A DNA stretch of 23,925 bases from an uncultured Clostridia bacterium (GCA_937901125.1 CALCGT010000040.1:1-23925); one strand, 5' to 3'; counted from the first letter of the stretch, positions 1-7,316 are shown. Made by a program: numbers and translations. The notes: generated from the sequence alone by a model not told the origin.

Positions 1-18
1 CGGTTTGCATTGGAATAA

Positions 19-1140
19 TTAGGCGGTAGTGTTACAAAAAGGCTTGACCACTACAGTCGTTATCAGCTCACAATAGTTATACAATAGTAATCTAGCAAAA
101 ACTTCCTGTTTTATATATTCCGCCTTTCGTGCATGAAAACTAGTCAAACCGATGGCATATTTCAATTCCCTGAAAGAAGTTTCTATTCCCCAACGCAAAC
201 GGTATATTTCCTTTAGATCATCCATTGAAAACTCAAATCGATCCAGATTAGTTACTATCATTTCATAGGAATCATCTGCAATAAGAAGCCTTACAATCCT
301 AAATTTTATAGCATAAGTATCTTTGCTCTTAAGTGGGAGGTAATCAAATGTTTGAATAGTTGGCATAAATTTATAATCTGCCAGTTTAGTTGCCTTTGTA
401 TTTTGACGTGTAAATATCATTGAAACATCAGTGTCATATACATCTGTCTTTGGAAGATTTAATCCAGAAGCAATTCCGTTGCTGTTTTTATCTTTTATGC
501 GTATGACAAACTTCCATCCCTTGTTTATGGCATGAGCCATAAGGTTATAATTCTCATATCCACGGTCTGCAATCAGGATAACTTTGTCTAAAAAACTTCT
601 TTCCATCATGTTTATACAGGCACGGATTTCCTGATATTCGGATGCCGTTTGCAATACTGCATCGAGATATAATCTATTCAACACATCATAAAAAGCATTT
701 AAGTGAAGATGGTTTGTAATCAATCCGAACTGGTTGGACTTATAAGCAGTTTCCGGATCACTTGGATCTGTTGCGATAGACAGATTACTTCCATCACATG
801 CAACAAGTCTGTAACCTTTATAATCATTAGTAGAAGTCATGTTTTCCTGTGTAAATGAATGAAAAAGGAAGTCAAAAGTTTCGGGTAACACTTTTGAACG
901 CTGTTGTATGTAGGCAGAAACGGATGGGGTATTAACATCAAAATCAAAAAAATCTAGCAATTCCTTGCTCATCGTTCCACCACCTGAATTCATTGTTATC
1001 CCTATAAACTTTTTAAAATCGATTTTTCTGTTCCTGGTGAAATCAGTCCCGGGATTTTTGACAAAAAGACTGGGGTTTTCAGATATTTCAGAAATAAGGT
1101 CTGTTAAAGATTTAGTCACTTTGTTTATATACTCGCTCAT
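19..1140 (-). CDS. IS4-family DDE transposase, 3' end probably truncated
   Basis: This is a cut-and-paste transposase of the IS4 family with an RNase H-like DDE domain. The first catalytic Asp sits in ACDGSN (about residue 115). The second is in ILIADRGYENYN. The catalytic Glu lies in YRLRWGIETSFRELK, which fits the IS4 signature Y-x2-R-x3-E-x6-K exactly. The ATG at 1138-1140 has GGGAGG eight bases upstream. The protein is 373 residues; from memory, relatives of this type run to roughly 430 and keep an Asn-rich basic tail after the last helix. Here it stops after VVVKPFCNTTA. Shifting one base at about position 20 gives N-Y-S-N-A, which resembles the expected tail, so a late frameshift is likely. 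The family is certain; the frameshift is inferred. Confidence 0.9.
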   Translation of the reverse strand: MSEYINKVTKSLTDLISEISENPSLFVKNPGTDFTRNRKIDFKKFIGITMNSGGGTMSKELLDFFDFDVNTPSVSAYIQQRSKVLPETFDFLFHSFTQENMTSTNDYKGYRLVACDGSNLSIATDPSDPETAYKSNQFGLITNHLHLNAFYDVLNRLYLDAVLQTASEYQEIRACINMMERSFLDKVILIADRGYENYNLMAHAINKGWKFVIRIKDKNSNGIASGLNLPKTDVYDTDVSMIFTRQNTKATKLADYKFMPTIQTFDYLPLKSKDTYAIKFRIVRLLIADDSYEMIVTNLDRFEFSMDDLKEIYRLRWGIETSFRELKYAIGLTSFHARKAEYIKQEVFARLLLYNYCELITTVVVKPFCNTTA

Positions 1141-1157
1141 TTATGGTGCCTCCCTGC

Positions 1158-1175
1158 AATTAAGATGTCTTAATT
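1158..1175. repeat. 18-bp palindrome just upstream of the transposase RBS
   Basis: AATTAAGA and TCTTAATT are perfect inverted copies around a TG centre. The palindrome lies directly upstream of the transposase ribosome binding site (1149-1154) and is AT-rich, so it may be a protein-binding site or a weak hairpin. Confidence 0.55.
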
Positions 1176-1180
1176 ACAAG

Positions 1181-1222
1181 GGCCGCTTTCGCTGTCATAT
1201 TCATTCACCAGCGAAAGCGGCC
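1181..1222. repeat. Perfect 14-bp hairpin in transposase leader
   Basis: GGCCGCTTTCGCTG (1181-1194) and CAGCGAAAGCGGCC (1209-1222) are perfect inverted copies separated by a 14-base loop. On the transcript of the transposase this GC-rich hairpin lies about 40 bases before the start codon. It could limit read-through into the transposase from flanking promoters, as leader hairpins do in several insertion sequences; that role is inferred. Confidence 0.8.
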
Positions 1223-1230
1223 GCACATTT

Positions 1231-1331
1231 TCGCCTCAATGTCAAGTATTTATTACAAAATAAAAAGACCCCAGTATTATTACTAATACTAAGATCTTGA
1301 TTCGCCATCTTAACTTAATGACATTGAGCGA
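1231..1331. repeat. Imperfect long-range inverted pair near the IS edge
   Basis: TCGCCTCAATGTCA (1231-1244) is the inverse of TGACATTGAGCGA (1319-1331) except for one extra base. Between them lies a perfect 7-bp hairpin (AGTATTA at 1273-1279, TAATACT at 1284-1290) followed by the palindrome AAGATCTT (1291-1298). Together they could fold the end of the insertion sequence into a three-part structure. Whether the outer arm belongs to the terminal inverted repeat cannot be decided without the other end. Confidence 0.5.
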
Positions 1332-1359
1332 AAGCCCCCTTTTTCCATTGCAGAAAACA

Positions 1360-1388
1360 TTGTATTTTACCCACTTTTGCGGTATGAT
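1360..1388 (+). promoter_or_regulatory. Putative promoter of the rnz-tsaD operon
   Basis: TTGTAT (1360-1365) and TATGAT (1383-1388) are separated by 17 bases. The -10 box is good and the -35 box is weak. It is the only promoter-like pair seen between the insertion sequence and the RNase Z gene. Confidence 0.45.
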
Positions 1389-1451
1389 AAAAAAGACAAA
1401 TTAGGGTTATTCTATTTATGAAATAAATTTGATATACAAAGGAGAAATCAA

Positions 1452-2369
1452 ATGTTAGATATTTGTTTACTGGGGACAGGAGGCATGATGCCCATGCCCA
1501 GCCGCTTTCTGACATCGATGCTGGCAAGGCTAAATGGCAGGCTGGCACTTATCGACTGCGGCGAAGGCACCCAGGTCACCATGAAAATGCTGGGATGGGG
1601 CTTTAAGGCCATTGATGTGATTTGCTTCACCCATTTCCATGCCGACCATATTTCCGGTCTGCCCGGTCTACTCTTGACCATCGGCAACGCAGGACGGACA
1701 GAGCCCTTGACGCTGGTGGGTCCTGTGGGGCTGCAGCGGATTGTGGAAGGGCTGATGATGATCGCCCCGGAACTGCCTTTCCCCATAGAATATATTGAAC
1801 TGGATAAGGATGCGCCGAACCCTGTACAGGTCGGCTTATTTGAGATCCACCATTGCCTTGCGGACCACATGGTGAAATGCTTCGCTTACCGCATCGACCT
1901 GTGCCGCAAAGGCAAATTTGATGTAAAAAAAGCAGAACAGCTGAACCTGCCCAAACCCCTTTGGGGCAGACTGCAGAAGGAAGGCACAGTGGAGTATGAA
2001 GGCAAAACTTACACGGCGGATATGGTGCTGGGGGAAAGTAGAAGAGGCATTTCTGTTGCCTATTGCACGGATAGCCGTCCTGTGGACAGAGTGATGAAAT
2101 TTGTGGAAGGCGTACAGCTTTTTATTTGCGAAGGCATGTACGGCGAGGATGAGAAAAAACAGAAGGCGAGAGAGAATAAGCATATGCTGTTTTCCGAGGC
2201 AGCGCAAATGGCGAAAAATGCTAGGGTGGAACGGCTGTGGCTGACCCACTTCAGCCCTTCTTTGAATGAACCTGAGGAATTTCTGCCTGTGGCACAGGCG
2301 ATCTTCCCTGCGGCAGATCTGGGAGAGGAACGCAAGTGCATCACCATTGAATTTCCCAAGGAAAACTGA
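1452..2369 (+). CDS. rnz: Ribonuclease Z (tRNA 3' endonuclease)
   Basis: RNase Z cuts the 3' trailer from tRNA precursors, above all those without an encoded CCA. The protein has 305 residues, the usual length for the short bacterial form. The N-terminus LDICLLGTGG is the beta-lactamase-fold opening and IDCGEGTQ follows. The zinc motif T-H-F-H-A-D-H supplies H61, H63, D65 and H66. Further family blocks are the ADH before the CFAYRI strand, TDSRP, CEGMYG and LTHFSPS near the C-terminus. The segment around residues 155-185 (GKFDVKKAEQL, LPKPLWGRLQ) matches the RNase Z substrate-arm region, which separates it from generic MBL hydrolases. AAAGGAG lies about eight bases before the ATG. It heads a co-directional group with tsaD, 13 bases downstream. 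Confidence 0.88.
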   Translation: MLDICLLGTGGMMPMPSRFLTSMLARLNGRLALIDCGEGTQVTMKMLGWGFKAIDVICFTHFHADHISGLPGLLLTIGNAGRTEPLTLVGPVGLQRIVEGLMMIAPELPFPIEYIELDKDAPNPVQVGLFEIHHCLADHMVKCFAYRIDLCRKGKFDVKKAEQLNLPKPLWGRLQKEGTVEYEGKTYTADMVLGESRRGISVAYCTDSRPVDRVMKFVEGVQLFICEGMYGEDEKKQKARENKHMLFSEAAQMAKNARVERLWLTHFSPSLNEPEEFLPVAQAIFPAADLGEERKCITIEFPKEN

Positions 2370-2382
2370 ACGGAGGTAGGAT

Positions 2383-3411
2383 ATGGAGGAAAAGAAAGAT
2401 ATTTATATATTGGCCATCGAAAGCTCCTGTGACGAAACAGCGGCGGCAGTGGTGAAAAACGGCAGAGAAGTGCTTTCCAATGTGATTTCTTCCCAGATTG
2501 CCCTGCATACGCTGTATGGCGGGGTTGTGCCGGAGATCGCATCCAGAAAGCATGTGGAAAATATCGATGGGGTCATCAAAACAGCCCTGCTAGAAGCCGG
2601 CATGAAGCTGGAAGAAATGGATGCCATCGGCGTGACTTATGGCCCCGGTTTGGTAGGTGCCCTGTTGGTGGGTCTGGCGGAAGCAAAGGCATTGGCCTAT
2701 GCGGTGGAGAAACCCCTTATCGGCGTTCATCACATCGAAGGACATATCTGTGCCAACTATATCCAGAATAAGGATTTTGAACCTCCTTATATGGCGTTGG
2801 TGGTTTCCGGCGGCCATTCCCATCTGGTCTATGTTTCTGATTATGGCAAATATGAGATTATGGGGCATACCAGAGATGATGCGGCCGGCGAAGCTTATGA
2901 TAAGGTTGCCCGTGCCATCGGTATGGGCTATCCTGGCGGTCCGAAGATTGATGCGGCGGCGAAGCTGGGCAATCCCGATGCTGTTAAATTCCCCAGAGTC
3001 TTTTTGGAGGAGGACAGCTATGATTTCAGCTTCAGTGGCCTTAAGTCTGCGGTGCTGAACTATGTGAACAAACAGAAAATGATGGGCGAGGAAATCGTCC
3101 CTGAAGATATTGCTGCAAGCTTCCAGCAGTCTGTGGTGGAGGTTTTGGTGGGCAAGACCATCAAGGCAGCAAAAGCCCATGGTGTGAAAAAGATCGCATT
3201 GGCAGGGGGGGTTGCTTCCAACAGCGCCCTTCGTAGCAAGATGCAGGAGGCATGCGAAAAAGAGGGCTTCTATCTGAGTGTACCTTCCCCCATTTTGTGT
3301 ACGGATAATGCGGCAATGATCGGCTGTGCGGCGTATTATGAATATATCGCAGGGGTGCGAGATGGATTGGAGCTGAATGCCAACCCCAGCCTGAGACTAG
3401 GTCAGAGATAA
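2383..3411 (+). CDS. tsaD: tRNA N6-adenosine threonylcarbamoyltransferase TsaD
   Basis: TsaD moves the threonylcarbamoyl group from TC-AMP to A37 of ANN-decoding tRNAs, working with TsaB and TsaE in the cytoplasm. The 342-residue length is typical. Visible family features are the ASKA-fold start ILAIESSCDET, the metal-binding H-I-E-G-H (H117 and H121), SGGHSHL, the GEAYDKVARAIGMGYPGGP block, FSFSGLKSAV and the C-terminal LAGGVASNS with CTDNAAMIG. The start is set by GGAGG at 2372-2376, placed between the rnz stop and this ATG. tsaB, tsaE and rimI, which often accompany tsaD, are not in this window. The acetyltransferase two genes downstream does not look like RimI. Confidence 0.97.
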   Translation: MEEKKDIYILAIESSCDETAAAVVKNGREVLSNVISSQIALHTLYGGVVPEIASRKHVENIDGVIKTALLEAGMKLEEMDAIGVTYGPGLVGALLVGLAEAKALAYAVEKPLIGVHHIEGHICANYIQNKDFEPPYMALVVSGGHSHLVYVSDYGKYEIMGHTRDDAAGEAYDKVARAIGMGYPGGPKIDAAAKLGNPDAVKFPRVFLEEDSYDFSFSGLKSAVLNYVNKQKMMGEEIVPEDIAASFQQSVVEVLVGKTIKAAKAHGVKKIALAGGVASNSALRSKMQEACEKEGFYLSVPSPILCTDNAAMIGCAAYYEYIAGVRDGLELNANPSLRLGQR

Positions 3412-3441
3412 AAAGATGTGGATGCAAAGGAGGAACGGCTT

Positions 3442-3774
3442 ATGGCAAGTATTTTGAGCAGATATGAGAGCATTATGTCTATGAATGTTTGTGGCATGAT
3501 TGAATTTGCAGAGGATCCCATGAAAATGGCGCGGCATTTGGCCCACCATTTGGAGGATGATCTGTCAAAAACAAGACGCGAGGGTGTTGCATTGATCGCG
3601 GAAATTGAAAAGCTGGAAGAGGATATGTACGTTCCCAATGCGGAGGCACTTTTGGTGGCAAAAAAGGCAGATCTGGTGAAACTCCATGAAATCCATGAAA
3701 AACTCAACGAACAGGTGCGTCAGATCACTGCCATGCGGGCGGCGACCTATACTGCTCAGCATAAGAAAAAATGA
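3442..3774 (+). CDS. Half-length PspA/IM30-like protein
   Basis: This is a 110-residue, highly charged and probably all-helical protein. The N-terminus (MASILSRYESIMSMNVCGMI, then FAEDPMKMARHLAHHLEDDL) follows the pattern of PspA/IM30/Vipp1 proteins: an amphipathic membrane-binding helix, the A-E-D-P-x-K-M turn, then a coiled-coil helix. Residues 40-100 form one helical hairpin, after which the protein ends in AQHKKK. PspA proteins are usually about 220 residues, so this is a miniature or truncated version with no sign of a missing frame. The ATG at 3442 is preferred over a GTG 24 bases upstream because AAAGGAGG lies eight bases before it. It sits between tsaD and a GNAT gene in the same operon. 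A role in membrane-stress binding is inferred; the family link is by eye only. Confidence 0.7.
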   Translation: MASILSRYESIMSMNVCGMIEFAEDPMKMARHLAHHLEDDLSKTRREGVALIAEIEKLEEDMYVPNAEALLVAKKADLVKLHEIHEKLNEQVRQITAMRAATYTAQHKKK

Positions 3775-3786
3775 GGAGGGTTTCTT

Positions 3787-4308
3787 TTGATCCGTTTGGC
3801 AACGAAACAGGATTTGAATGAAGTGGAATGTATTTTCCATGAGATTTTGGATAAAGAGGCGGCCACTGTGAGTTACAGCAACTGGATAAAGGGAAAATAT
3901 CCTACAAAGGCTCATGCGGAGCTAGCGTTAAACCAGGGTACCCTTTATGTGGGGGAGGATGAAAACGGTCGGCTGTTTGGCTGTGCCAATCTGAACCACA
4001 TCCAACTGGATGAATATGTGAAAATTCCATGGATCTACGAAGCGGAAGGGGAAGAGGTCTTTGTAATCCATATGCTGTGTATCCGTCCCGATTGTGCGGG
4101 GCAGGGACGTGGAAGGGAATTTGTTGCCTTTGCAGAAGAATTGGCAAGGAAAAAAGGCTGCATGGTCGTCCGAATCGATACATATGAAGGGAACGCCCCT
4201 GCGGCAAATCTGTATCAGTCTTTGGGATACAGGCTGGCTGGGAAGACTTTGTTCCATTTCCAGCAGGTGATCTGGGAAAACCTGATCTGCTTGGAAAAGA
4301 AACTGTAA
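3787..4308 (+). CDS. GNAT-family N-acetyltransferase
   Basis: This is a 173-residue GCN5-related acetyltransferase. Motif A is visible as MLCIRPDCAGQGRGREF, carrying the Q-G-R-G acetyl-CoA pyrophosphate loop, and motif B as GNAPAANLYQSLGYRLAGK. The substrate cannot be told from sequence. The start is a TTG preceded by GAGGAGG (3773-3779) that overlaps the stop codon of the PspA-like gene, so translation of the two is probably coupled. The N-terminus MIRLATKQDLNEVE is a normal GNAT opening, which supports the TTG. It is the last gene of the rnz-tsaD operon and is followed by a strong terminator. Confidence 0.9.
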   Translation: MIRLATKQDLNEVECIFHEILDKEAATVSYSNWIKGKYPTKAHAELALNQGTLYVGEDENGRLFGCANLNHIQLDEYVKIPWIYEAEGEEVFVIHMLCIRPDCAGQGRGREFVAFAEELARKKGCMVVRIDTYEGNAPAANLYQSLGYRLAGKTLFHFQQVIWENLICLEKKL

Positions 4309-4322
4309 GCGGGAACGAGGTA

Positions 4323-4352
4323 AAAAAAGAGAGGCTTTTGCCTCTCTTTTTT
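4323..4352. terminator. Bidirectional rho-independent terminator
   Basis: AAAAAAGAGAGGC (4323-4335) pairs perfectly with GCCTCTCTTTTTT (4340-4352) around a TTTT loop. It has T-runs on both strands and ends both the plus-strand operon and the convergent minus-strand gene, whose stop codon (4351-4353) overlaps the stem. Confidence 0.92.
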
Positions 4353-4674
4353 ATGCCGTATCTCCAACAGCAGAAGATTTTCTTTCTGCAAACAATTTTT
4401 TGAATATAAAACGAGTGATAGGGCCTACAGCAAACAGATTCCACAGCAGAGCCATGGGAAATTTCTTCATCACAGCACCGATACAGATGGCAGGGAATTG
4501 GCTAATAGGTACACCGCCCAGAATGATATTGAACAGGAAAGCGGCAACGGTACTCATGGTAGGACACAGGATAAGGACGGTACAGCCGGAGATGACCAGC
4601 GTACAGAAGAAGGGGGCATCCTTCTTTTTTGGTGCAGCCCTTGAAAAACAACTGGACTTATGCTTTCTCTGCAC
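4351..4674 (-). CDS. Small two-helix membrane protein, DUF2798-like
   Basis: The protein has up to 107 residues with two hydrophobic segments: about 25-50 (LVISGCTVLILCPTMSTVAA) and about 70-90 (MALLWNLFAVGPITRFIFKK). The spacing, and the P-x-x-R near the end of helix 2, resemble DUF2798 proteins, which have no known function. The start is uncertain. The only usable upstream codon is a GTG at 4674 with no ribosome binding site, an in-frame stop lies 12 bases before it, and no ATG lies close by. The true start may be later, or the 5' end may be damaged. It lies 82 bases downstream of the HAD gene on the same strand and may be its operon partner. Confidence 0.6.
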   Translation of the reverse strand: MQRKHKSSCFSRAAPKKKDAPFFCTLVISGCTVLILCPTMSTVAAFLFNIILGGVPISQFPAICIGAVMKKFPMALLWNLFAVGPITRFIFKKLFAERKSSAVGDTA

Positions 4675-4756
4675 GTTGTATCTGATTTAGATTTTTCCGC
4701 CAAAAGTTACTTTAGCAGAAAAAAGAATTTATGTAAGAAAAAGTTTTAAAAAAATT

Positions 4757-5443
4757 TTAATCCGCCAGAAGGTCATAAAGCTCTTTCAGAGAACGGATCT
4801 CAAGATCGGCTTTTGCATTGGTATGGTTTTCTTCTCCATTGGGATTGAACCAGCAGGTTTCGATGCCGGCGTTGTTGCCGCCCTTGATATCAGAGGTCAG
4901 GGAATCACCGATGATGAGTGCCAGTGTGGGGTCAAAATCAGGGATACGGGCGAAGCACTGATCGAAAAATGCCTTCTGAGGCTTTTGGGAACCAAGGTAT
5001 TCGGAAATAAAGATATCCTTAAAATAAGGCTTTAGACCGGAATCCCCAATACGGGTCTCCTGGGTGCTGGCAACGCCATTGGTAACGATATAGAGATTAT
5101 GGGTCTTGCTGAGGGTCTGCACCACTTCGGGGGCTTCCGGGAGTACCTCACAGGCATGATCCAGATTGTGGCGATAGCTGTCCTCAAAGGCGGCACCGTC
5201 CCCTGCATAGCCGAAATGTGTAAAGAGACGAACGAAGCGGGTATAAAGGACGGTTTTTCGGTCGATGATGCCCTTTTCATAATCCTGCCACAGCTTTGCG
5301 TTATTCACCAGATGCCACTGATAAACAGCATCGGTAAAGGGCAGACGATATTCTGTGAAGGTCTTTGCCAGTGCCTTTTTTTCAGATGCGGAAAAATCCA
5401 GGAGAGTACCGTCCGCATCAAACAATAAAAATTTCTTTTTCAT
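4757..5443 (-). CDS. yjjG: YjjG-like HAD pyrimidine nucleotidase
   Basis: This is a 228-residue haloacid dehalogenase superfamily phosphatase. Motif I is FDADGTLLDF (nucleophile D9, acid/base D11), motif II is IVTNGV, motif III is the Lys in SQKPQKAFF and motif IV is IIGDSLTSDIKGG. The helical cap between residues 15 and 100 and the 'NLYIVTNG...TQ' block match the YjjG/YfnB group, which dephosphorylates non-canonical pyrimidine nucleotides (house-cleaning). The ATG follows directly after the stop codon of the upstream SDR gene. Its ribosome binding site GGAGGT (minus strand, 5453-5458) lies inside that gene, so translation is coupled. The family is secure; the exact substrate is inferred. Confidence 0.85.
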   Translation of the reverse strand: MKKKFLLFDADGTLLDFSASEKKALAKTFTEYRLPFTDAVYQWHLVNNAKLWQDYEKGIIDRKTVLYTRFVRLFTHFGYAGDGAAFEDSYRHNLDHACEVLPEAPEVVQTLSKTHNLYIVTNGVASTQETRIGDSGLKPYFKDIFISEYLGSQKPQKAFFDQCFARIPDFDPTLALIIGDSLTSDIKGGNNAGIETCWFNPNGEENHTNAKADLEIRSLKELYDLLAD

Positions 5444-6184
5444 TTAAATCATACCTCCGTCCAATGTGATGATCTTGCCGGTCAGGAATTTTGCCCTTTG
5501 GCTGGCAAGAAAAACAGCCAGATCGCCCACTTCTTCGGGCTTGCCGAAACGCAAGAGAGGAATTTCTTCTGCCAGTGCCAGTCGTTCTTCTTCGGAGAAG
5601 CAGGCGTTCATTTCCGTATCGATCACGCCGCAGGAAATGGCATTGACCCGGATATTGGAAGGACCCAGTTCCTTTGCCATGGCTTTGGTAAAGGCATTGA
5701 TGGCACCCTTGGAGGCGGAATAGACCGCTTCACAGGAAGCCCCTACCTCTCCCCACATGGAGGAAATATTGATGATAACGCCATCTTTTTTGTGTACCAT
5801 AGCAGGCACGGCAAGATGGGTGCAGTTGAGGGCAGATTCCAGATTGACAGAAAGGACGCGCTGCCATTCTGCCGGGGTCATATCGGTGAAAAGACCGATG
5901 TGAGAGATACCTGCGTTGTTGACCAAAATATCTACAGAGCCGAATTTTTTTTCGATCTCCAAGAAAAACTCTCTGCATGTTTCATAATCGGAAACGTCTG
6001 CCAAAAGAGCAAGGACGGGGATGTTTTCCTTTTCTAATAAGGTTTTGGTCTCTTTTAGCTGAGCGATGCTTTTGGAGGCATTCAGTACCACGTTGCACCC
6101 GGCACGGCCAAAGGCCAAAGCAATCGCTTTGCCGATGCCCCGGGAAGAGCCGGTGACCAATACTGTTTTTTTGTTAAAATCCAT
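5444..6184 (-). CDS. SDR reductase, FabG-like (possible EF-P 5-aminopentanone reductase)
   Basis: This is a classical short-chain dehydrogenase of about 246 residues. The NAD(P) loop is TGSSRGIG (11-18), followed by NNAG (89-92) and the catalytic triad Ser142, Tyr155 and Lys159 (Y-S-A-S-K). The C-terminal end ITLDGGM is typical. The block NISSMWGEVGAS followed by CEAVYSASKG resembles proteins annotated as EF-P 5-aminopentanone reductase (B. subtilis YmfI), which finishes the EF-P lysine modification. A fatty-acid or other FabG-type role is also possible. I chose the ATG at 6184; a GTG at 6193 (giving MKIMDF...) has an AGGA seven bases upstream and cannot be excluded. It is the first gene of the SDR-HAD pair, with a divergent promoter upstream. 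Confidence 0.88.
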   Translation of the reverse strand: MDFNKKTVLVTGSSRGIGKAIALAFGRAGCNVVLNASKSIAQLKETKTLLEKENIPVLALLADVSDYETCREFFLEIEKKFGSVDILVNNAGISHIGLFTDMTPAEWQRVLSVNLESALNCTHLAVPAMVHKKDGVIINISSMWGEVGASCEAVYSASKGAINAFTKAMAKELGPSNIRVNAISCGVIDTEMNACFSEEERLALAEEIPLLRFGKPEEVGDLAVFLASQRAKFLTGKIITLDGGMI

Positions 6185-6222
6185 AATTTTCACAGCCTTT
6201 TCCTATTTTATTGCTGAGTATC

Positions 6223-6251
6223 ATTCTAAAGGAATTTTTAAGAATTTACAA
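6223..6251 (-). promoter_or_regulatory. Putative promoter of the SDR-HAD operon
   Basis: On the minus strand TTGTAA (6246-6251) and TAGAAT (6223-6228) are 17 bases apart, about 40 bases before the SDR start codon. Confidence 0.5.
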
Positions 6252-6265
6252 GGTGGGAATTCCCG

Positions 6266-6294
6266 TTGGCTTTTGGGGAATGTTGTGTTATAAT
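6266..6294 (+). promoter_or_regulatory. Putative promoter of the multipass membrane protein gene
   Basis: TTGGCT (6266-6271) and a perfect TATAAT (6289-6294) are 17 bases apart, about 40 bases before the chosen start. Its -35 box lies 15 bases from the -35 of the divergent SDR promoter, so the two may compete. Confidence 0.6.
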
Positions 6295-6335
6295 GGCTCA
6301 TTACAAAGGGTATGTATTTGGAAAGGATGAATCAG

Positions 6336-7268
6336 ATGAGAAATGAAATCTACAATAGGGAGTGGAGATGGATGGAACAGCTTTCTGCGGCGTTCCATGT
6401 GTTTTCTGCAAATATCTGCTCTGTCATCAAGGTGATGGCGATCATTTTTCTGCCCATCAGCATTTTGCAAAGTGTGGTATTAAGCCGAATGACAGCAGAT
6501 ACACAGTTGCTTTCTCAGCTTTTGCAGACGGGGAATGAGCTTACTTCCGGCTATTCCAATCTGATGACAGCTGGAGAGGGAACGAAATATATGCTTCATG
6601 TGGATTTTAGTACACTGGAGCAGGCCTTGATGCAAACGCTGACCAATGAACTTCTATATTATGCCATTGTGTTGTTTTTGCAGCCGGTGGGTATCATCGC
6701 CATTGCAAAGGTGGTAAGACAGTATATTGGCGCAAGGGATATTTCTGTGAAGGAGGCTTTGGCAGATGCTTTTTCGCTGATGCCAACGATTATTGTAACG
6801 GGTATCATTTATGGTATTTTGATGATTTTGGGCTATATGGTAATTGTGCCCGGCATATACTTCAATATTGCATGGGGATTTTATCTGTTCTGCATCGGTC
6901 TGAACGGGAAAAAGGGATGGAATGCTCTGAAATACAGTAAAGAGCTTGTCAAAGGCAAATGGTGGAGAACCTTTGCTTACCTGTGGCTTTTGAGCATTGT
7001 TGCGATGCTGTGGAATTCTGTATTTCAGTTAATCTATGTCTTTGCGCCGACCGGCATTGCCAGTGATATCCTGTATCAGTTCCTGTGCTATTTCTCTTTG
7101 GCTTTTGTGGCTGTGGGGAAAACGCTGCTGTTCATCAACCGAGAAGCCATTACCTTTGGGGTGCGCCCTATGGTAGAAATGACCGGGGAAGAAGGATCTG
7201 TGGAATCGCTGGAAGGCACTGTAGAAAGGGAATCTGTGGAACAGAAAGAAGAAAAGAAAGACGAATGA
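6336..7268 (+). CDS. Multipass membrane protein of unknown function
   Basis: This is a 310-residue integral membrane protein with about five or six hydrophobic segments, including VIKVMAIIFLPISILQSVVL, YAIVLFLQPVGIIAIAKVV, a long pair around TIIVTGIIYGILMILGYMVI, TFAYLWLLSIVAMLWNSVF and a last one near FVAVGKTLLFI. The stretch VPGIYFNIAWGFYLFCIG followed by G-W-N-A-L-K-Y-S-K-E-L-V-K-G-K-W-W-R recalls YciC-like and glycerophosphodiesterase-membrane-domain proteins, but this is only by eye. The C-terminal 30 residues are very acidic. The ATG at 6336 is chosen because AAAGGA lies eight bases upstream. ATGs at 6312 and 6327 have no correctly spaced site. It is monocistronic, bounded by its own promoter and terminator. 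Confidence 0.8.
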   Translation: MRNEIYNREWRWMEQLSAAFHVFSANICSVIKVMAIIFLPISILQSVVLSRMTADTQLLSQLLQTGNELTSGYSNLMTAGEGTKYMLHVDFSTLEQALMQTLTNELLYYAIVLFLQPVGIIAIAKVVRQYIGARDISVKEALADAFSLMPTIIVTGIIYGILMILGYMVIVPGIYFNIAWGFYLFCIGLNGKKGWNALKYSKELVKGKWWRTFAYLWLLSIVAMLWNSVFQLIYVFAPTGIASDILYQFLCYFSLAFVAVGKTLLFINREAITFGVRPMVEMTGEEGSVESLEGTVERESVEQKEEKKDE

Positions 7269-7280
7269 TGAAGAATGGAA

Positions 7281-7316
7281 AACGCTCCAATGTCGTACAA
7301 CATTGGGGCGTTTTTT
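7281..7316 (+). terminator. Rho-independent terminator
   Basis: AACGCTCCAATGT (7281-7293) pairs with ACATTGGGGCGTT (7300-7312) with one G-T pair and a six-base loop, followed by a T-run to 7316. Confidence 0.88.

Larger units (their letters stand above)
1..1340 (-). mobile_element. Partial IS4-family insertion sequence
   Basis: The segment holds a DDE transposase gene on the minus strand and about 200 bases of leader full of inverted repeats. The right boundary is not proven. I place it near 1335-1340, because an imperfect inverted pair (1231-1244 and 1319-1331) lies at the outer edge and a promoter-like sequence for the next host gene starts around 1360. The other end of the element lies left of position 1, so terminal repeats and target duplication cannot be checked. 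Base use is more AT-rich than in the neighbouring host genes, as expected for acquired DNA. Confidence 0.7.

Noticed and set aside
965..1300. A 111-codon plus-strand frame across the IS leader
   Set aside because: It is antisense to the transposase N-terminus and crosses the leader hairpins, with no ribosome binding site.
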